This document shows, in pieces, positions 8,677 through 18,477 of a DNA stretch of 64,000 bases. Below the pieces are notes generated by a model. It worked only from the letters and a program-made list of their open reading frames with translations, did not search any database and had not been told where the DNA came from. The position numbers were made by a program, and so were the translations under genes. The stretch's first letter is position 1; every line of letters starts with the position of its first letter. The stretch is from Natrinema halophilum (GTDB lineage: Archaea > Halobacteriota > Halobacteria > Halobacteriales > Natrialbaceae): positions 3,286,001-3,350,000 of the forward strand of contig NZ_CP058601.1 of NCBI RefSeq assembly GCF_013402815.2, in the 5' to 3' direction.

Positions 8677-9564
8677 TCAGGCGTCGTCGTCCCAGCGACC
8701 GCTCATGCCGACTCTTTCGCCGTCCTCCCAGACGTAATAGCCCTCGCCGCTCTTTTTCCCGAGTTTCCCCGCCTGAACCTTTCGGCGGAGGGACTGGGGC
8801 GGTTTGAACCGCTCTCCGAGCTCCTCACGAAGGTGTTCTGCGATGTGCAGACGGACGTCGAGTCCAACGTGATCGGTCAACTCGAGAGGGCCCATCGGGT
8901 GGCCGTAGCCGAGCGTCATCCCCTCGTCGATGTCCGCCGGACTGGCGATGCCCCGTTCGACCATTCGGATCGCCTCGAGGCCGAGCACGAGACCGAGCCG
9001 CGAGGTAGCGAAGCCAGCCGTATCGCGCACGACGACGTCTTCTTTTTCGATATCCCTGACGTAGTCGATCGCGAACTTCTCGGCGCGGTCGTTCGTCTGT
9101 TCGGCGACGACGACCTCGACCAGATCCATGATGTGCGGCGGATTGAAAAAGTGCAATCCGACGGCCCGCTCTGGGTACTCGAGGGCGCTGGCAATCTCCG
9201 TCACCGATAGCGAGGAGGTGTTCGAGGCGATGATCGTCTCTTCGCCCGTGGCATCTTCGACGTCGGAGAACACGTCCTTTTTTAGGTCCATGTCCTCGGG
9301 AACCGCCTCGATGACGAGGGCAGCGTCCTCGACAGCCGCCTCGAGGTCGGTCGTCCCCTCGATCCGCTCGAGGGTCGCCTCCATCTCTGCGTCGGTGAGT
9401 TTGTCCCGATCGACGCCGCCCTGGAGGTTCGTTCGGATTTCCTCGAGGCCGTTTTCGACGAACCCGGATTCGACGTCCCGTAGAACGACGTCGTGGCCGG
9501 CCATCGCGGAAACGTGTGCGATCCCGTGGCCCATACTACCCGCTCCGAGCACTGCGATTTGCAT
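8677..9564 (-). CDS. hbd: 3-hydroxyacyl-CoA dehydrogenase
   Basis: Cytoplasmic beta-oxidation enzyme, 295 residues, converting L-3-hydroxyacyl-CoA to 3-ketoacyl-CoA with NAD. The N-terminal Rossmann domain begins at once with AVLGAGSMGHGIA; SNTSS (catalytic Ser) and GLHFFNP (catalytic His) follow at about 118 and 140, and the helical C-terminal domain carries GPLELTDHVGLD and the closing GEGYYVWEDG. All key residues are present, unlike in the pseudogene at 1253-1991. ATG 9564 puts the Rossmann strand right at the N-terminus; the upstream ATG at 9618 adds a non-conserved stretch. It is divergent from the thiolase gene, with 173 bp between the two starts, so a shared control region is likely. 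Confidence 0.92.
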   Translation of the reverse strand: MQIAVLGAGSMGHGIAHVSAMAGHDVVLRDVESGFVENGLEEIRTNLQGGVDRDKLTDAEMEATLERIEGTTDLEAAVEDAALVIEAVPEDMDLKKDVFSDVEDATGEETIIASNTSSLSVTEIASALEYPERAVGLHFFNPPHIMDLVEVVVAEQTNDRAEKFAIDYVRDIEKEDVVVRDTAGFATSRLGLVLGLEAIRMVERGIASPADIDEGMTLGYGHPMGPLELTDHVGLDVRLHIAEHLREELGERFKPPQSLRRKVQAGKLGKKSGEGYYVWEDGERVGMSGRWDDDA

Positions 9565-9737
9565 GTATGGTCTCTCCGTGGAAGCGATCAAAAGCATTCC
9601 CTTTCGAGAACCCAACATGGAGAACGCGGTACTCGAGCGAGAGGGAGATTCCCCACCGGTCTGCGAGACGGCAAAACCGAGACGAACGCCGAAGAACGGA
9701 GCTACTTTACCGCTGAAGCGCGAGCGGACGAGTACTA

Positions 9738-10880
9738 ATGAGTGACCGCCAGCCAGTTATCGTCCAGGCAGTACGAACGCCACAGGGCAAACACGGTGGC
9801 GCGTACGCCGAGACCGGCAGCGAAGAACTCTCCGTGCCGCTCGTCGACGAAATGCTCGAACGGACCGGGCTTTCGGGCGAGGACGTCGACGACGTCCGGT
9901 GGGGGTGTGCCAAACAGGTCAACGAGCAAAGTAACAACATCGCACGAGTCATCGCCCTTTGCTCCGAACTCGGCGAAGGCGTCCCCGGAACGACCATCGA
10001 CCGGCTCTGTGCCTCCTCCGCGGAAGCGATAATGAGCGCGAGCGACGCCATTCGGGCGGGCCAGCGCGAGGTCATCGTCGCGGGCGGCGTCGAGAACATG
10101 TCCCGAAACGAGCGTCGAAAGGGGATCGGCTCCTACGACGGGATCGCAGCGCAGTACGACGTGGCCGGACTCGCGATGGGCCAGACCGCCGAGACGGTCG
10201 CCGAGGAGTACGACATTTCACGCGAGGAGCAAGACGAGTACGGGGCGCGAAGCCAGCAACGCGCGGTGGAAGCGACGGAGAACGGCCGGTTCGACGACGA
10301 GATCGTCCCGATCGATACGGATGCGGACGTCATCACGGAAGACGAGGGGCTCAGACCCGGTACCACGAAAGAGAAGATAGCCGGTCTCCCGCCCGCATTC
10401 GAGGACGAGGGCACTGTCACCGCGGCGAACGCCTCGCAGATCTCCGACGGGGCTGCGGGAGTCTTGATTACGAGCAGGGAATACGCCGAGAACCGGGGTC
10501 TCGAGATACTGGCCGAGATCGAAGATCACAACGTCGCCGGCGTCGATCCCACGGTCATGGGAATCGGTCCGGTGCCCGCGGTGCGAGGAATCTGGAACCG
10601 CAACGGCCGGACGGCCGATGATTACGATCTCGTCGAACTCAACGAGGCCTTCGCTAGCCAAACGCTGTACTGTCGTGACGAACTCGGGTTCGACGACGAA
10701 ATCTTCAACGTCAACGGCGGCGCCATCGCGATCGGCCACCCGCTGGGCGCGTCGGGTGCCCGTCTTCCCGTCACGCTGATCCACGAACTGCGCCGCCGGG
10801 GCGGCGGTCTCGGCCTCTCGACGATGTGCGTCGGCTACGGACAGGGCGCCGCTCTCGAACTTCGGGTCTCGGGGCAGTAG
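9738..10880 (+). CDS. Acetyl-CoA C-acyltransferase (thiolase II)
   Basis: Thiolase of 380 residues that cleaves 3-ketoacyl-CoA in beta-oxidation or condenses two acetyl-CoA. The catalytic nucleophile lies in [13 protein letters not shown] (Cys at about residue 91). The second half contains NEAFASQ, the [10 protein letters not shown] motif with the catalytic His, and the C-terminal CVGYGQG with the second active-site Cys. The length is typical of the family. ATG 9738 is the natural start. It faces away from hbd across a short promoter region, so the two enzymes of consecutive steps may be co-regulated. Confidence 0.92.
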   Translation: MSDRQPVIVQAVRTPQGKHGGAYAETGSEELSVPLVDEMLERTGLSGEDVDDVRWGCAKQVNEQSNNIARVIALCSELGEGVPGTTIDRLCASSAEAIMSASDAIRAGQREVIVAGGVENMSRNERRKGIGSYDGIAAQYDVAGLAMGQTAETVAEEYDISREEQDEYGARSQQRAVEATENGRFDDEIVPIDTDADVITEDEGLRPGTTKEKIAGLPPAFEDEGTVTAANASQISDGAAGVLITSREYAENRGLEILAEIEDHNVAGVDPTVMGIGPVPAVRGIWNRNGRTADDYDLVELNEAFASQTLYCRDELGFDDEIFNVNGGAIAIGHPLGASGARLPVTLIHELRRRGGGLGLSTMCVGYGQGAALELRVSGQ

Positions 10881-11431
10881 CGCAGCGAGTCACTCTCGAC
10901 GTCCTGTGACTCGCAACTGCCGTCGCTCGTCGTCGGACACCTCTCTTGGTATCACAATCGACGCAAGTCACGCGGTACCACTCTGTCCGCCGTTTGCGGG
11001 ATGGTTCAGTACAACGTTGCGATGAAGCCAGGAAATATCACATTCGATAGTATATATGTGATCTGAGTTGTTTGATAGAATAGTGATCTCCACTGCCGGT
11101 AGGTCGCACGATCGAACGTCGATTTCGGCTCACGTCGAAAGCCGGGTCTTTCGCCTCGCTACCGCTGTAACTACGTCGTCTGGTATGGCTGTGTTCGGTC
11201 GACCGTCTGGCCGAACCTGTCTCTCTCCAAGTGTATTGTTACCGTTTGCAACTCAAGGTCCGTCTTTCGGTGTCGGTTCGGTACGTGTAGTCCGACTGTA
11301 ATCCGGGTCCGCGTAAATGCCGGATTCACGTCTCATCGCCCAAAAACGCGATCCGGGGGAGATGACCGGTCGTGGAAACATTGTAATCCGGCTGTCTATT
11401 CTTGCGTGCGGGGACGGGAGTCGGGCCCGAA
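10881..11431. other. Non-coding stretch between convergent genes
   Basis: No convincing gene. The two neighbours converge here. The only structure noted is an inverted repeat, atcacat (11037-11043) and atgtgat (11056-11062), with a 12-nt AT-rich spacer; it is too weak for a terminator and may be a protein-binding site or chance. Confidence 0.5.
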
Positions 11432-12571
11432 CTAGAGGATCTGGTCGGCGATGATGTTCTTTTGTATTTCGCTCGTCCCCTCGTAAATCTTCGTGATTCC
11501 GGCGTCGCGGTAGTAGCGCTCGGCGGGGTAGTCGGTGACGTAGCCCGAACCGCCGTGAACCTGAATCCCCTCGTCGGCGACTTCGACCGAGATTTCGGAG
11601 GCGAAGAGTTTCGCCATGCTCGAGTACTGCGCGGCGACGTCCTGATTGTTCTGTTCGACCTGGGTTGCGGCGCGATATGTCAGCGAGCGGGCGGCCTCGA
11701 CCTTGGTTGCCATTTCGGCGATCTTGTGCTGGATGGCCTGAAACTCCGAGATCGGCTGGTCGAACTGCTCGCGCTGGTTGGCGTACTCGATCGCTGCATC
11801 GAGTGCGCCCTGAGCGGCACCGACGGCCTGTGCGGCGACGCTGGTGCGGCCGGAGGCGAAGAACTCCATCAGTTGGTAGAATCCCCTGTCGACTTCGCCG
11901 ATGACGTTCTCCTCGGGGACGCGGACGTCGTCGATGACGACTTCGGCGAGGTCGGAGGCGCGGATACCGAGCTTGTTGGTGATCTTGTCAGTCGAGACGC
12001 CGTCGCGGTCCATCTCGACGAGGAAGGCGGTGATGCCGCGGTGACCCTCGTCGGGGCTGGTCTTTGCCATCAGGACGCCGACGTCGGCGACGGACCCGTT
12101 CGTGATCCACATCTTGTTGCCGTTTATGATGTACTCGTCGCCGTCCTTCTCGGCGACCGTCTCGATGCCGGCGACGTTCGACCCGTGAGCCGGCTCGGAG
12201 ATCATCGAACAGGAGGCTGATTCGCCGTTGGCGATGCTGGGAAGCCATTCCTCTTTCATCCATTCGTCGCCGAATTCGAGGATCATGTCCGTCCCGAAGC
12301 CGGCACTGCCGACGGCGGAGCCGATCCCAGGGTCGGCACGCCAGAGTTCCTCGGTGACGATCGTCGAGGAAATCTTGTCCATTCCAGCTCCGTCGTACTC
12401 GATCGGAATGTTCGGCGCGACGAAGTCGTATTCGGCCGCTTTCTTGCGCAGTTCTTCGGGATACTCGTGTTCCCGGTCGTGTTCCTCGGCGACCGGCGTT
12501 ATTTCGTTTTCGCCGAACTCACGAACGGCATCGCGAATCGCCTCGTGCTCAGCTGATAACTGGAATGCCAT
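11432..12571 (-). CDS. acd: Acyl-CoA dehydrogenase
   Basis: FAD-dependent acyl-CoA dehydrogenase of 379 residues that introduces the alpha,beta double bond in acyl-CoA. The N-terminal helical domain is followed by the FAD/substrate loops CSMISEPAHGSN and KMWITNGSVAD, and by the C-terminal helical domain with QVHGGSGYVTDYPAERYYRDAG and KIYEGTSEIQ, whose Glu is the usual catalytic base of short- and medium-chain enzymes. ATG 12571 is chosen because the family begins with the helical AFQLSAEHEAIRD segment; the open frame upstream to 12793 overlaps the neighbouring gene. It lies 148 bp downstream of an acyl-CoA synthetase on the same strand, which fits fatty-acid or organic-acid activation followed by oxidation. 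Confidence 0.92.
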   Translation of the reverse strand: MAFQLSAEHEAIRDAVREFGENEITPVAEEHDREHEYPEELRKKAAEYDFVAPNIPIEYDGAGMDKISSTIVTEELWRADPGIGSAVGSAGFGTDMILEFGDEWMKEEWLPSIANGESASCSMISEPAHGSNVAGIETVAEKDGDEYIINGNKMWITNGSVADVGVLMAKTSPDEGHRGITAFLVEMDRDGVSTDKITNKLGIRASDLAEVVIDDVRVPEENVIGEVDRGFYQLMEFFASGRTSVAAQAVGAAQGALDAAIEYANQREQFDQPISEFQAIQHKIAEMATKVEAARSLTYRAATQVEQNNQDVAAQYSSMAKLFASEISVEVADEGIQVHGGSGYVTDYPAERYYRDAGITKIYEGTSEIQKNIIADQIL

Positions 12572-12719
12572 AACGATTGCTTGCTGTCGTCTTACAAAGT
12601 GTCTTCGGATACACTCGAATTTTGTTTTTGTTAATACGGTGCCGTACGAAACATGAAACTGGAAACGACCCTCGGATCGCACGCAAAACGGGTAGTCAAA
12701 CCACGACCGGTGGTTGGAA

Positions 12720-14375
12720 TTATTCGTCGCGCAACTCGAATTTCTGGACCTTTCCGGTCGTCGTTCGGGGGAGTTCCTGGACGAACTCGACATCGCGTGG
12801 GTGTTTGTACTCCGCGAGGTTGCTCAGGCAGTACTGCTTGATGTCTTCCGGCGTCGCTTCGGCGTCGGGCGTGGGGACGATAAAGGCCTTGACGGTCTCG
12901 CCACGGCGTTCGTCCGGAACCCCAACGACGGCGGCGTCGGCAACGTCTTCGTGTTCGAAGAGAAGTTCCTCGACTTCTCGCGGGTAGACGTTGTAGCCGC
13001 CGGTGACGATCATGTGTTTCTCGCGATCGACGACGTAGAAGAAATTGTCCTCATCCCAGTAGCCGACGTCGCCGGTGTGGAACCAGCGCTTGCCGTTTTC
13101 TTCGGTAAACGCCTCCTCGTTCGCCTCCGGCAGCCCGTAGTACCCTTTCATCACGTTCGGGCCGTGGATGACGAGTTCACCCGTGATCTCGTGGAGGTCG
13201 GCCGCTTCGGCGGTCTCACCGCCTTTGCCTCGTCGCGTCGAAGACGCGACGCTATCCACGTCGATCGGCCCTTCTTCGACGCGGGGCACTTCCTCGAACT
13301 CCTCGTCTTCGGGCGGCTCGTCGCCGCCCGAATGGTCAGCGGAACTTCGTTCCGCGCTATCGACGATCTTCGCCTCGACGCCCTCGAGTGGCTGACCGAT
13401 ACTACCCTTCCGACGCGACTCGTCGGTGTTGGCGTGGGTGACCGGACTCGTCTCGGTCAGGCCGTAGCCCTCGTTGAGCTGGACACCCCACAAGTCCTCG
13501 AACCGTTCGAGGACCTCGAGTGGGAGACTCGAGCCGCCGGAATTGACGAAGCGAAGTGCTTCGAACTCGTACTCCTCGGCGTCGGGCTGGTTGATCATGT
13601 CGTTGAACATTGCCGGGACGCCGAACATGATGGTAATCTCGTCGTCCTCGAGCTGGTCCATCACCGTCGGAGCGTCCCACTCGGGGACGGGGTAGTAGGT
13701 GCCCCCGCTGTACATTGCACCGTTCATCACGACGGACATGCCGTAGATGTGAAACAGCGGCAGGGTACCGATGAGCCGATCGGACGCCTGGAAGCCGCCT
13801 GGTGGGACGCTGGCGTTTGCCCGCGTCGTAAAGGCGAGGTTGTGGTGGGTCAGCAGTACCCCTTTCGGCGTGCCGGTCGTTCCCGACGTGTAGGGCTGGA
13901 CGGCGATGTCGTCGTCCGCACGGTCGACGATGGCTTTGGTCCCGTCGGCGAGGAAGTCGTCGAACTCGGTTGCGCCGTCGGCGTCGGCACCGACGCTGAC
14001 GACCGTTTCGACGTCAGTGTCGTTCTGTACCTCGAGGACGTTGGGGACGAGGTCAGCTAGCGCAACGACCACCGTCGCCTCGCTGTCGGCCAGCATGTGA
14101 CTGATTTCGCGAGCCTTGTACTGCGGATTCATCGGAACGATGATTCCGCCGACGCGAAGGGTGCCGTAGAAGGCCGTGACGAACTGCGGGAGGTTCGGTA
14201 GGTAGATGCCGACGCGGTCACCTTCGCCGATCCCGCGGTTTTCGAGAGCCTGTGCGAACTGGCCGGTTCGCTCCCAGAACTCCTCGTAGGACAGTTCCAT
14301 TCCCTCGTAGGAGAGCGCAGCCGACTCCGGGTTCGTATCGACGGTTTCGGCGACCTCTGTCACAAGATTAGTCAT
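12720..14375 (-). CDS. Long-chain/medium-chain acyl-CoA synthetase (AMP-forming)
   Basis: ANL-superfamily ligase of 551 residues that activates a carboxylic acid with ATP and CoA. Motifs in order are YTSGTTGTPKGV (P-loop-like, about 165), GYGLTETSPV (about 300), GKRWFHTGDVGYWDED (hinge-proximal, about 430), VTGGYNVYPREVE (about 455) and the C-terminal TTTGKVQKFEL with the catalytic Lys. Between about residues 330 and 385 sits a highly acidic insertion that is absent from the general family and encoded by hairpin-forming DNA (described separately). The fold core is intact, so the enzyme should be active. It is followed on the same strand by acd. The true chain-length range cannot be read from sequence. 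Confidence 0.9.
   Translation of the reverse strand: MTNLVTEVAETVDTNPESAALSYEGMELSYEEFWERTGQFAQALENRGIGEGDRVGIYLPNLPQFVTAFYGTLRVGGIIVPMNPQYKAREISHMLADSEATVVVALADLVPNVLEVQNDTDVETVVSVGADADGATEFDDFLADGTKAIVDRADDDIAVQPYTSGTTGTPKGVLLTHHNLAFTTRANASVPPGGFQASDRLIGTLPLFHIYGMSVVMNGAMYSGGTYYPVPEWDAPTVMDQLEDDEITIMFGVPAMFNDMINQPDAEEYEFEALRFVNSGGSSLPLEVLERFEDLWGVQLNEGYGLTETSPVTHANTDESRRKGSIGQPLEGVEAKIVDSAERSSADHSGGDEPPEDEEFEEVPRVEEGPIDVDSVASSTRRGKGGETAEAADLHEITGELVIHGPNVMKGYYGLPEANEEAFTEENGKRWFHTGDVGYWDEDNFFYVVDREKHMIVTGGYNVYPREVEELLFEHEDVADAAVVGVPDERRGETVKAFIVPTPDAEATPEDIKQYCLSNLAEYKHPRDVEFVQELPRTTTGKVQKFELRDE
13209..13355 (-). repeat. In-frame palindromes inside the acyl-CoA synthetase
   Basis: Three perfect inverted repeats with 3-nt loops lie in one coding insertion: ggcggt-ctc-accgcc (13209-13223), cgtcgcgtc-gaa-gacgcgacg (13231-13251) and gcggaac-ttc-gttccgc (13339-13355). 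On the coding strand the second and third are each preceded by g-t-s-gatagcg, so the insertion seems to have arisen from two copies of a related mobile or amplifiable unit. The reading frame is preserved and the added peptide is acidic and disordered-looking. Confidence 0.65.
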
Positions 14376-14601
14376 GCCTTGTGTGGGAGTCGTCTGAGTT
14401 CCACAAAAGGATTGTCACTCGCGAAGCCCATTTATTCAGGTTGTTCGACCGGTCGGGATAGAGTGTGTGAAGGAGGCAGGCAAAACACGAGCGAGTTCGT
14501 TACGATGGGTGACGTCACACCTGAAAAGAGAGGGTCCTCACCCGAGTTTACGGGTATATCGAACGAAGGGGCCGATCGGTGGCCGAGTACCAGTCTCTGC
14601 T

Positions 14602-16932
14602 TCAGGTGGTCGACGTGACCTCGTTCGGCGACTGCCCGAGATAGGACAGGCCGAGACCACCGAGTGCGAGGACTGCTGCGGCTACCTGAGCCATCGATGC
14701 GACATTAGTTCCGAGTACGAAGCTCGCCGCGGGTGCGTACATTGCCGTAAACGAAAGGACGAGGTAGCCGACCCGTTGGGGGAGGCCGAGCACGTTCCAG
14801 CCGTCGTAGCCGATAGTGACGGCCGTCAGTGCGATGACGCCGACGAACACGGCGAACGTGTCGATCGGCGTAGCCGTCAGCGACCAGTTCACGAGGCTGT
14901 CGTTGGCGACCAGGGCGAACGGGATGAGAAATCCGGCCGCACCGATGCGCAGTGCCTGCTTCGCGGAGGTCATGAACCCGCTATTAGCGATACGTGACCC
15001 AACGGCCACGGCCACCGCGACGGGCGGCGTAATAGCCGACAGCATCGCGAAGTAGAACACGAACAGGTGGGCCGTGATTTCGGCGACGCCGAGATCCTGC
15101 AGCGGCGCTGTCAGCAGCGTCGCAACGAGGATGTAAGCGGCCGGCGTCGGCATTCCCAGCCCGAATAGGATGCTCGTGATCATCGCAAGCAGGAGGACGA
15201 CGAGCAACACGCCTCCACCCAGCGACACCATTCGGACGCTGATCTCGGAAGTGAGGCCGGTCTGCGTGAACATGGAGATGATGACCCCCATCGCCGCGAG
15301 GACGCCCACGAGCGGCGCCATGTCGATCGCTCCCTGCTTGAAACCCGTAAGAGTCGTGTATCCGGTCCGCAGGAGCGTCTGAAACGCTTCGCCGGAGTAG
15401 CTCGCCGGTTGCTCGCCGGCGGATTCGGCGGTCGGTCCTCGGATCTGGTCGTCGAGGAGGATCAGCTGGTCGCGAACGAACATCGTTCCCACGAGCGTCA
15501 CGACGGTGTAAAGCCCCGCGGACATCGGCGAAAGTCGCATGATGACCAGCGTATACAGCAGGACCGCCATCGGAATCCCGAAGTGTGCACCGTCGAAGAA
15601 ATTGCGAACGGCACCGAGGAAGTCGCTCCCGACGCTTTCTTCTCCACCGGTGCTCACGATCGCCTGTAATAAGCGAGCGAAGACGAGCACTAAACCTGTT
15701 ACAGTTGCAGCAACGAGGAGCCCCTGACTGCGGGCGAGGTAGAAAGACCCCACGGTGAGCGCGAAGTACCCCACCGTCAGCATCGTCTCTGTCCGAAACA
15801 GCGAGCCGAGGATACCTGCCTCGTTGACCCGTTCGGTGGTCCAACCGTACCGAAGAACGGCGAACTGGACGGCTATCCCGGCGCTGAAATAAAACAGGAT
15901 GGCCGGAATGAGGGCTGCCTGTATGATGCGGACGTACGAGACGCCGATGATGTCGGCCATCAAGAAGGCTGCCACGCCCATGACAGGGGGCATGATCTGC
16001 CCGCCTGAGGAGGCGACGCTCTCGATGGCTGCCGCGTAATCTTCGCGGACCCCCTGCCGTTTCATCATCGGGATGGTAAAGGAACCGGTCGTTGCGGTGT
16101 TGGCCGCCGCACTTCCGGTGATCGAGCCCATCGCCATGCTGGAAATTACGGCGATGTGGACGACGCCACTTCTGAGGTTGTTACCGAGTTTCTCGCCAAG
16201 CCCGAGGATGAAGTCCAGAGCACCGTACGCGCGAGCGAGCCCGGCGAACATGATGAAGACGGCGACCCAGGTCGCACCGACTTCCATGATGAAACTGAAC
16301 GCACCGGAGATTCGCATCGCGCCGAAGGTCACGATGTCTGTCAGCGAAAAGCCCGGATGGGAAAGAAAGCCGGGCATCGATTCACCGTACAGTGCGTACA
16401 ACACCGACGCCAGCGCAACCATCGAGATGGACCATCCGTATGCACGCCGGGTCGCGTCGATGGTTACCGCGATCACGATGAGGCCGACGTAGAGGTCCGT
16501 CGTAGTGAAGCCGAAAACGATGGCGTCCTGCGACAACCGGATGTAGTGGTCGAAGGCATAGTACCCGGTGACCAGCCCCGCGACGGCAGAGACGAGACAA
16601 AGGACGGCATCGAATCGCCGAAACAGACCGAACTGCCGGTCGCTCATCCACCCCGTCAGACGGGTTCGGGCGCTCTCGTTCGTCGGGCCCTCGACCAGTG
16701 CGAGCGCCTGGGAGAGGTAATAGAGGCAGACGCCCACGCCGAAGAACAGGACCGCGAACTTGGTCCGAACGATGGGGCGCACGTAGGCGAAGTAGAGCGT
16801 TCCAGTGGTCAACGCGATACCGATACCGGTGATGGCGGCGATCAGTAGCTGTTCGACGGGCTGCCGTTGCCGAAACTCGGCGAGCGCTTCCCTGGGTTGT
16901 GGTACGTCGGAATTTGTCGAAGTTTCGCTCAT
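14602..16932 (-). CDS. TRAP transporter fused permease, TAXI type (DctQM fusion)
   Basis: Multi-spanning membrane protein of 776 residues that forms the sodium-coupled permease of a TAXI-family TRAP transporter, with the small 4TM and large 12TM subunits fused. The N-terminal third has about five helices; the large-subunit part contains typical Gly-rich segments such as MAMGSITGSAAANTATTG, the loop SSGGQIMPPVMGVAAF and the repeat-like second copy FGLGMPTPAAYILV with AITPPVAVAV. ATG 16932 is chosen; the frame upstream to 17106 overlaps the binding-protein gene and is not conserved. It lies 64 bp downstream of the TAXI binding protein on the same strand and is surely co-transcribed with it. Probable substrates of this family are organic acids or amino acids. 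Confidence 0.92.
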   Translation of the reverse strand: MSETSTNSDVPQPREALAEFRQRQPVEQLLIAAITGIGIALTTGTLYFAYVRPIVRTKFAVLFFGVGVCLYYLSQALALVEGPTNESARTRLTGWMSDRQFGLFRRFDAVLCLVSAVAGLVTGYYAFDHYIRLSQDAIVFGFTTTDLYVGLIVIAVTIDATRRAYGWSISMVALASVLYALYGESMPGFLSHPGFSLTDIVTFGAMRISGAFSFIMEVGATWVAVFIMFAGLARAYGALDFILGLGEKLGNNLRSGVVHIAVISSMAMGSITGSAAANTATTGSFTIPMMKRQGVREDYAAAIESVASSGGQIMPPVMGVAAFLMADIIGVSYVRIIQAALIPAILFYFSAGIAVQFAVLRYGWTTERVNEAGILGSLFRTETMLTVGYFALTVGSFYLARSQGLLVAATVTGLVLVFARLLQAIVSTGGEESVGSDFLGAVRNFFDGAHFGIPMAVLLYTLVIMRLSPMSAGLYTVVTLVGTMFVRDQLILLDDQIRGPTAESAGEQPASYSGEAFQTLLRTGYTTLTGFKQGAIDMAPLVGVLAAMGVIISMFTQTGLTSEISVRMVSLGGGVLLVVLLLAMITSILFGLGMPTPAAYILVATLLTAPLQDLGVAEITAHLFVFYFAMLSAITPPVAVAVAVGSRIANSGFMTSAKQALRIGAAGFLIPFALVANDSLVNWSLTATPIDTFAVFVGVIALTAVTIGYDGWNVLGLPQRVGYLVLSFTAMYAPAASFVLGTNVASMAQVAAAVLALGGLGLSYLGQSPNEVTSTT

Positions 16933-16996
16933 GGTGTGGTGGAACGGTGGGTGGATGTGATCGGTGGACTCTGTGCCGTCCGTGGGGCGCTTCGCT

Positions 16997-18055
16997 TCAC
17001 TCGCCGATTTCGTACTCGTCGTTCCAGACCCCCTTATCCTTGTAAAACTCTGCAGCCGCGGGGTGGAACGGCAGGGTGGTGTAGCTGTTCTTCGTCCAGT
17101 GTTCACCCTCCGTCATCGGTCCGAGAAGCGCGTTACTCTCGCCCAGCCCCTCGCGTTGTTCCCACAGCGTGTTGAGGAACGACTTGAGAGTTTCCCCGCT
17201 AAAGTCGTCACGCACGACGAAGTTGTACGACAACCCGGGCGTGTTCAGCGTGTCAGGTGCGTATCCGTAGTTGTCGAACGCGGTCGTGTCGACCGAGTTC
17301 ACGATGATAGCGGGATCCTGTTCGAGTTCCGAGACGGTGTCGTCGGGCCACTGCAACAAGCGCAGATCGACCGTCCCCTTCATCTGCTGGAGCCACCCGG
17401 GTTCGACGCTGCCGTTGATGAACGTTCCTGCGCCAGCGTCGAGGCGGCCCTCGCTCATAGCGCCGCCTTGGCTACCGTAGTCGATGCTGATGCGCTCGTA
17501 GTCTTCCGTGACGAAACCGAGTGCGTACTCGAGCATTTCGGCAGTCCCTGACCCACTCGGGGTCGGCGAGATGCGGTCGCCGGAGCCGATGTCGGAGACG
17601 CTCGTCCAGCCGTCGTTTGCGGTACAGAGGAACCACGCGAGGTCGTACAGGTGGAACACCTGGTACGGCGTGTAGTCGAGGTTTCCGAAGGGGTCTTCCC
17701 CGTTTGCGACCTTGCTCGCCGTCCAGTTCTGGATGTACGAGATATCCGACTCGTCGCGCTGGAGGCGACCGATGTTGGCGTTGGTTCCCTCGCTCGGTCG
17801 GGCCTGAACCGTGAGATCGGAGTTCTGAGAGACGGCGTTCGCGATGACCTGGCTCATGGAATACGCCGAGGTCGTCTCCGTCGAGGTGGTCATGATCATT
17901 TCGCCGTCCGCTCCGGGTACCGAACCGTTGCCGGAATCGCCGGAGGTACCGGAATTATCGAAACAGCCAGCCAGTGATGTGAGTCCAACTGCTCCAACGG
18001 TACCTTTCAGGAATGTACGCCGGCGGCTACCGGCGCTGTCAAGGCCTCTAGGCAT
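16997..18055 (-). CDS. TAXI-family TRAP transporter solute-binding lipoprotein
   Basis: Extracytoplasmic binding protein of 352 residues for the adjacent TRAP permease. The N-terminus carries a Tat signal (SRRRTFLKG) and a haloarchaeal lipobox (LAGC) with the acylated Cys at about residue 31, then a Gly/Ser/Asp-rich tether. The mature part has the TAXI pattern: an MTTSTETTSAYSMSQVIAN-type first strand, SDISYIQNW, and RISPTPSGSGTAEMLEYAL. It ends with a typical helical segment, FHPAAAEFYKDKG. It is the first gene of the two-gene operon. The ligand is not predictable; TAXI proteins are known to bind glutamate-like and other organic acids. Confidence 0.92.
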   Translation of the reverse strand: MPRGLDSAGSRRRTFLKGTVGAVGLTSLAGCFDNSGTSGDSGNGSVPGADGEMIMTTSTETTSAYSMSQVIANAVSQNSDLTVQARPSEGTNANIGRLQRDESDISYIQNWTASKVANGEDPFGNLDYTPYQVFHLYDLAWFLCTANDGWTSVSDIGSGDRISPTPSGSGTAEMLEYALGFVTEDYERISIDYGSQGGAMSEGRLDAGAGTFINGSVEPGWLQQMKGTVDLRLLQWPDDTVSELEQDPAIIVNSVDTTAFDNYGYAPDTLNTPGLSYNFVVRDDFSGETLKSFLNTLWEQREGLGESNALLGPMTEGEHWTKNSYTTLPFHPAAAEFYKDKGVWNDEYEIGE

Positions 18056-18080
18056 AGAACCTTAATTGAGATTAATGACT

Positions 18081-18088
18081 AATAAACC
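18081..18088 (-). promoter_or_regulatory. TATA-like element of the TRAP operon
   Basis: Reading on the minus strand the element is ggtttatt, centred about 29 nt before the ATG at 18055. This is the haloarchaeal TATA-box spacing for a leaderless transcript. There is no Shine-Dalgarno-like motif between it and the start. Confidence 0.4.
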
Positions 18089-18477
18089 CTTTGCTATTGA
18101 GGACAATTGCGCCGATGCTCGAAATCAGCATCAGTCGGGTTTTAGGGTCTCTTACTGTCATTTTGCGCAATGAATTAGCCCGCGCATCATCCGACTTTAA
18201 TCGGTGGTATAAGTGTAATCTTGTAGCGAGCGAGACGACCACGTGTCGAGTTGCCAGCGGGGCTCCGTGATCGAAGGCGTCACCGAGCCTTTCTCGAACC
18301 GTAGCCACCCGCCGTACTGATGGGTTTCCGTTCGGACGAGATTCGATCGTTGCCCAGGAAACCCACTCGACGAGACCAGCCCCATCGGTTGGAAACGATC
18401 CGTCGTTTCCCCCTCGTGTCCGTTGAGAGGCTAATCCGTATCGCAATACCTATTGTACCATTTGCATAGGCCTAGGT
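18089..18477. other. Divergent promoter region, no gene seen
   Basis: Separates the TAXI binding protein (minus) from the glutaryl-CoA-type dehydrogenase (plus). No ORF here has a haloarchaeal protein character. It presumably holds control sites for both genes; no clear operator was found. Confidence 0.5.

Noticed and set aside
11037-11062. Inverted repeat atcacat/atgtgat as a terminator
   Set aside because: The loop is 12 nt and the stem AT-rich; too weak to claim, left as a note in the intergenic entry.
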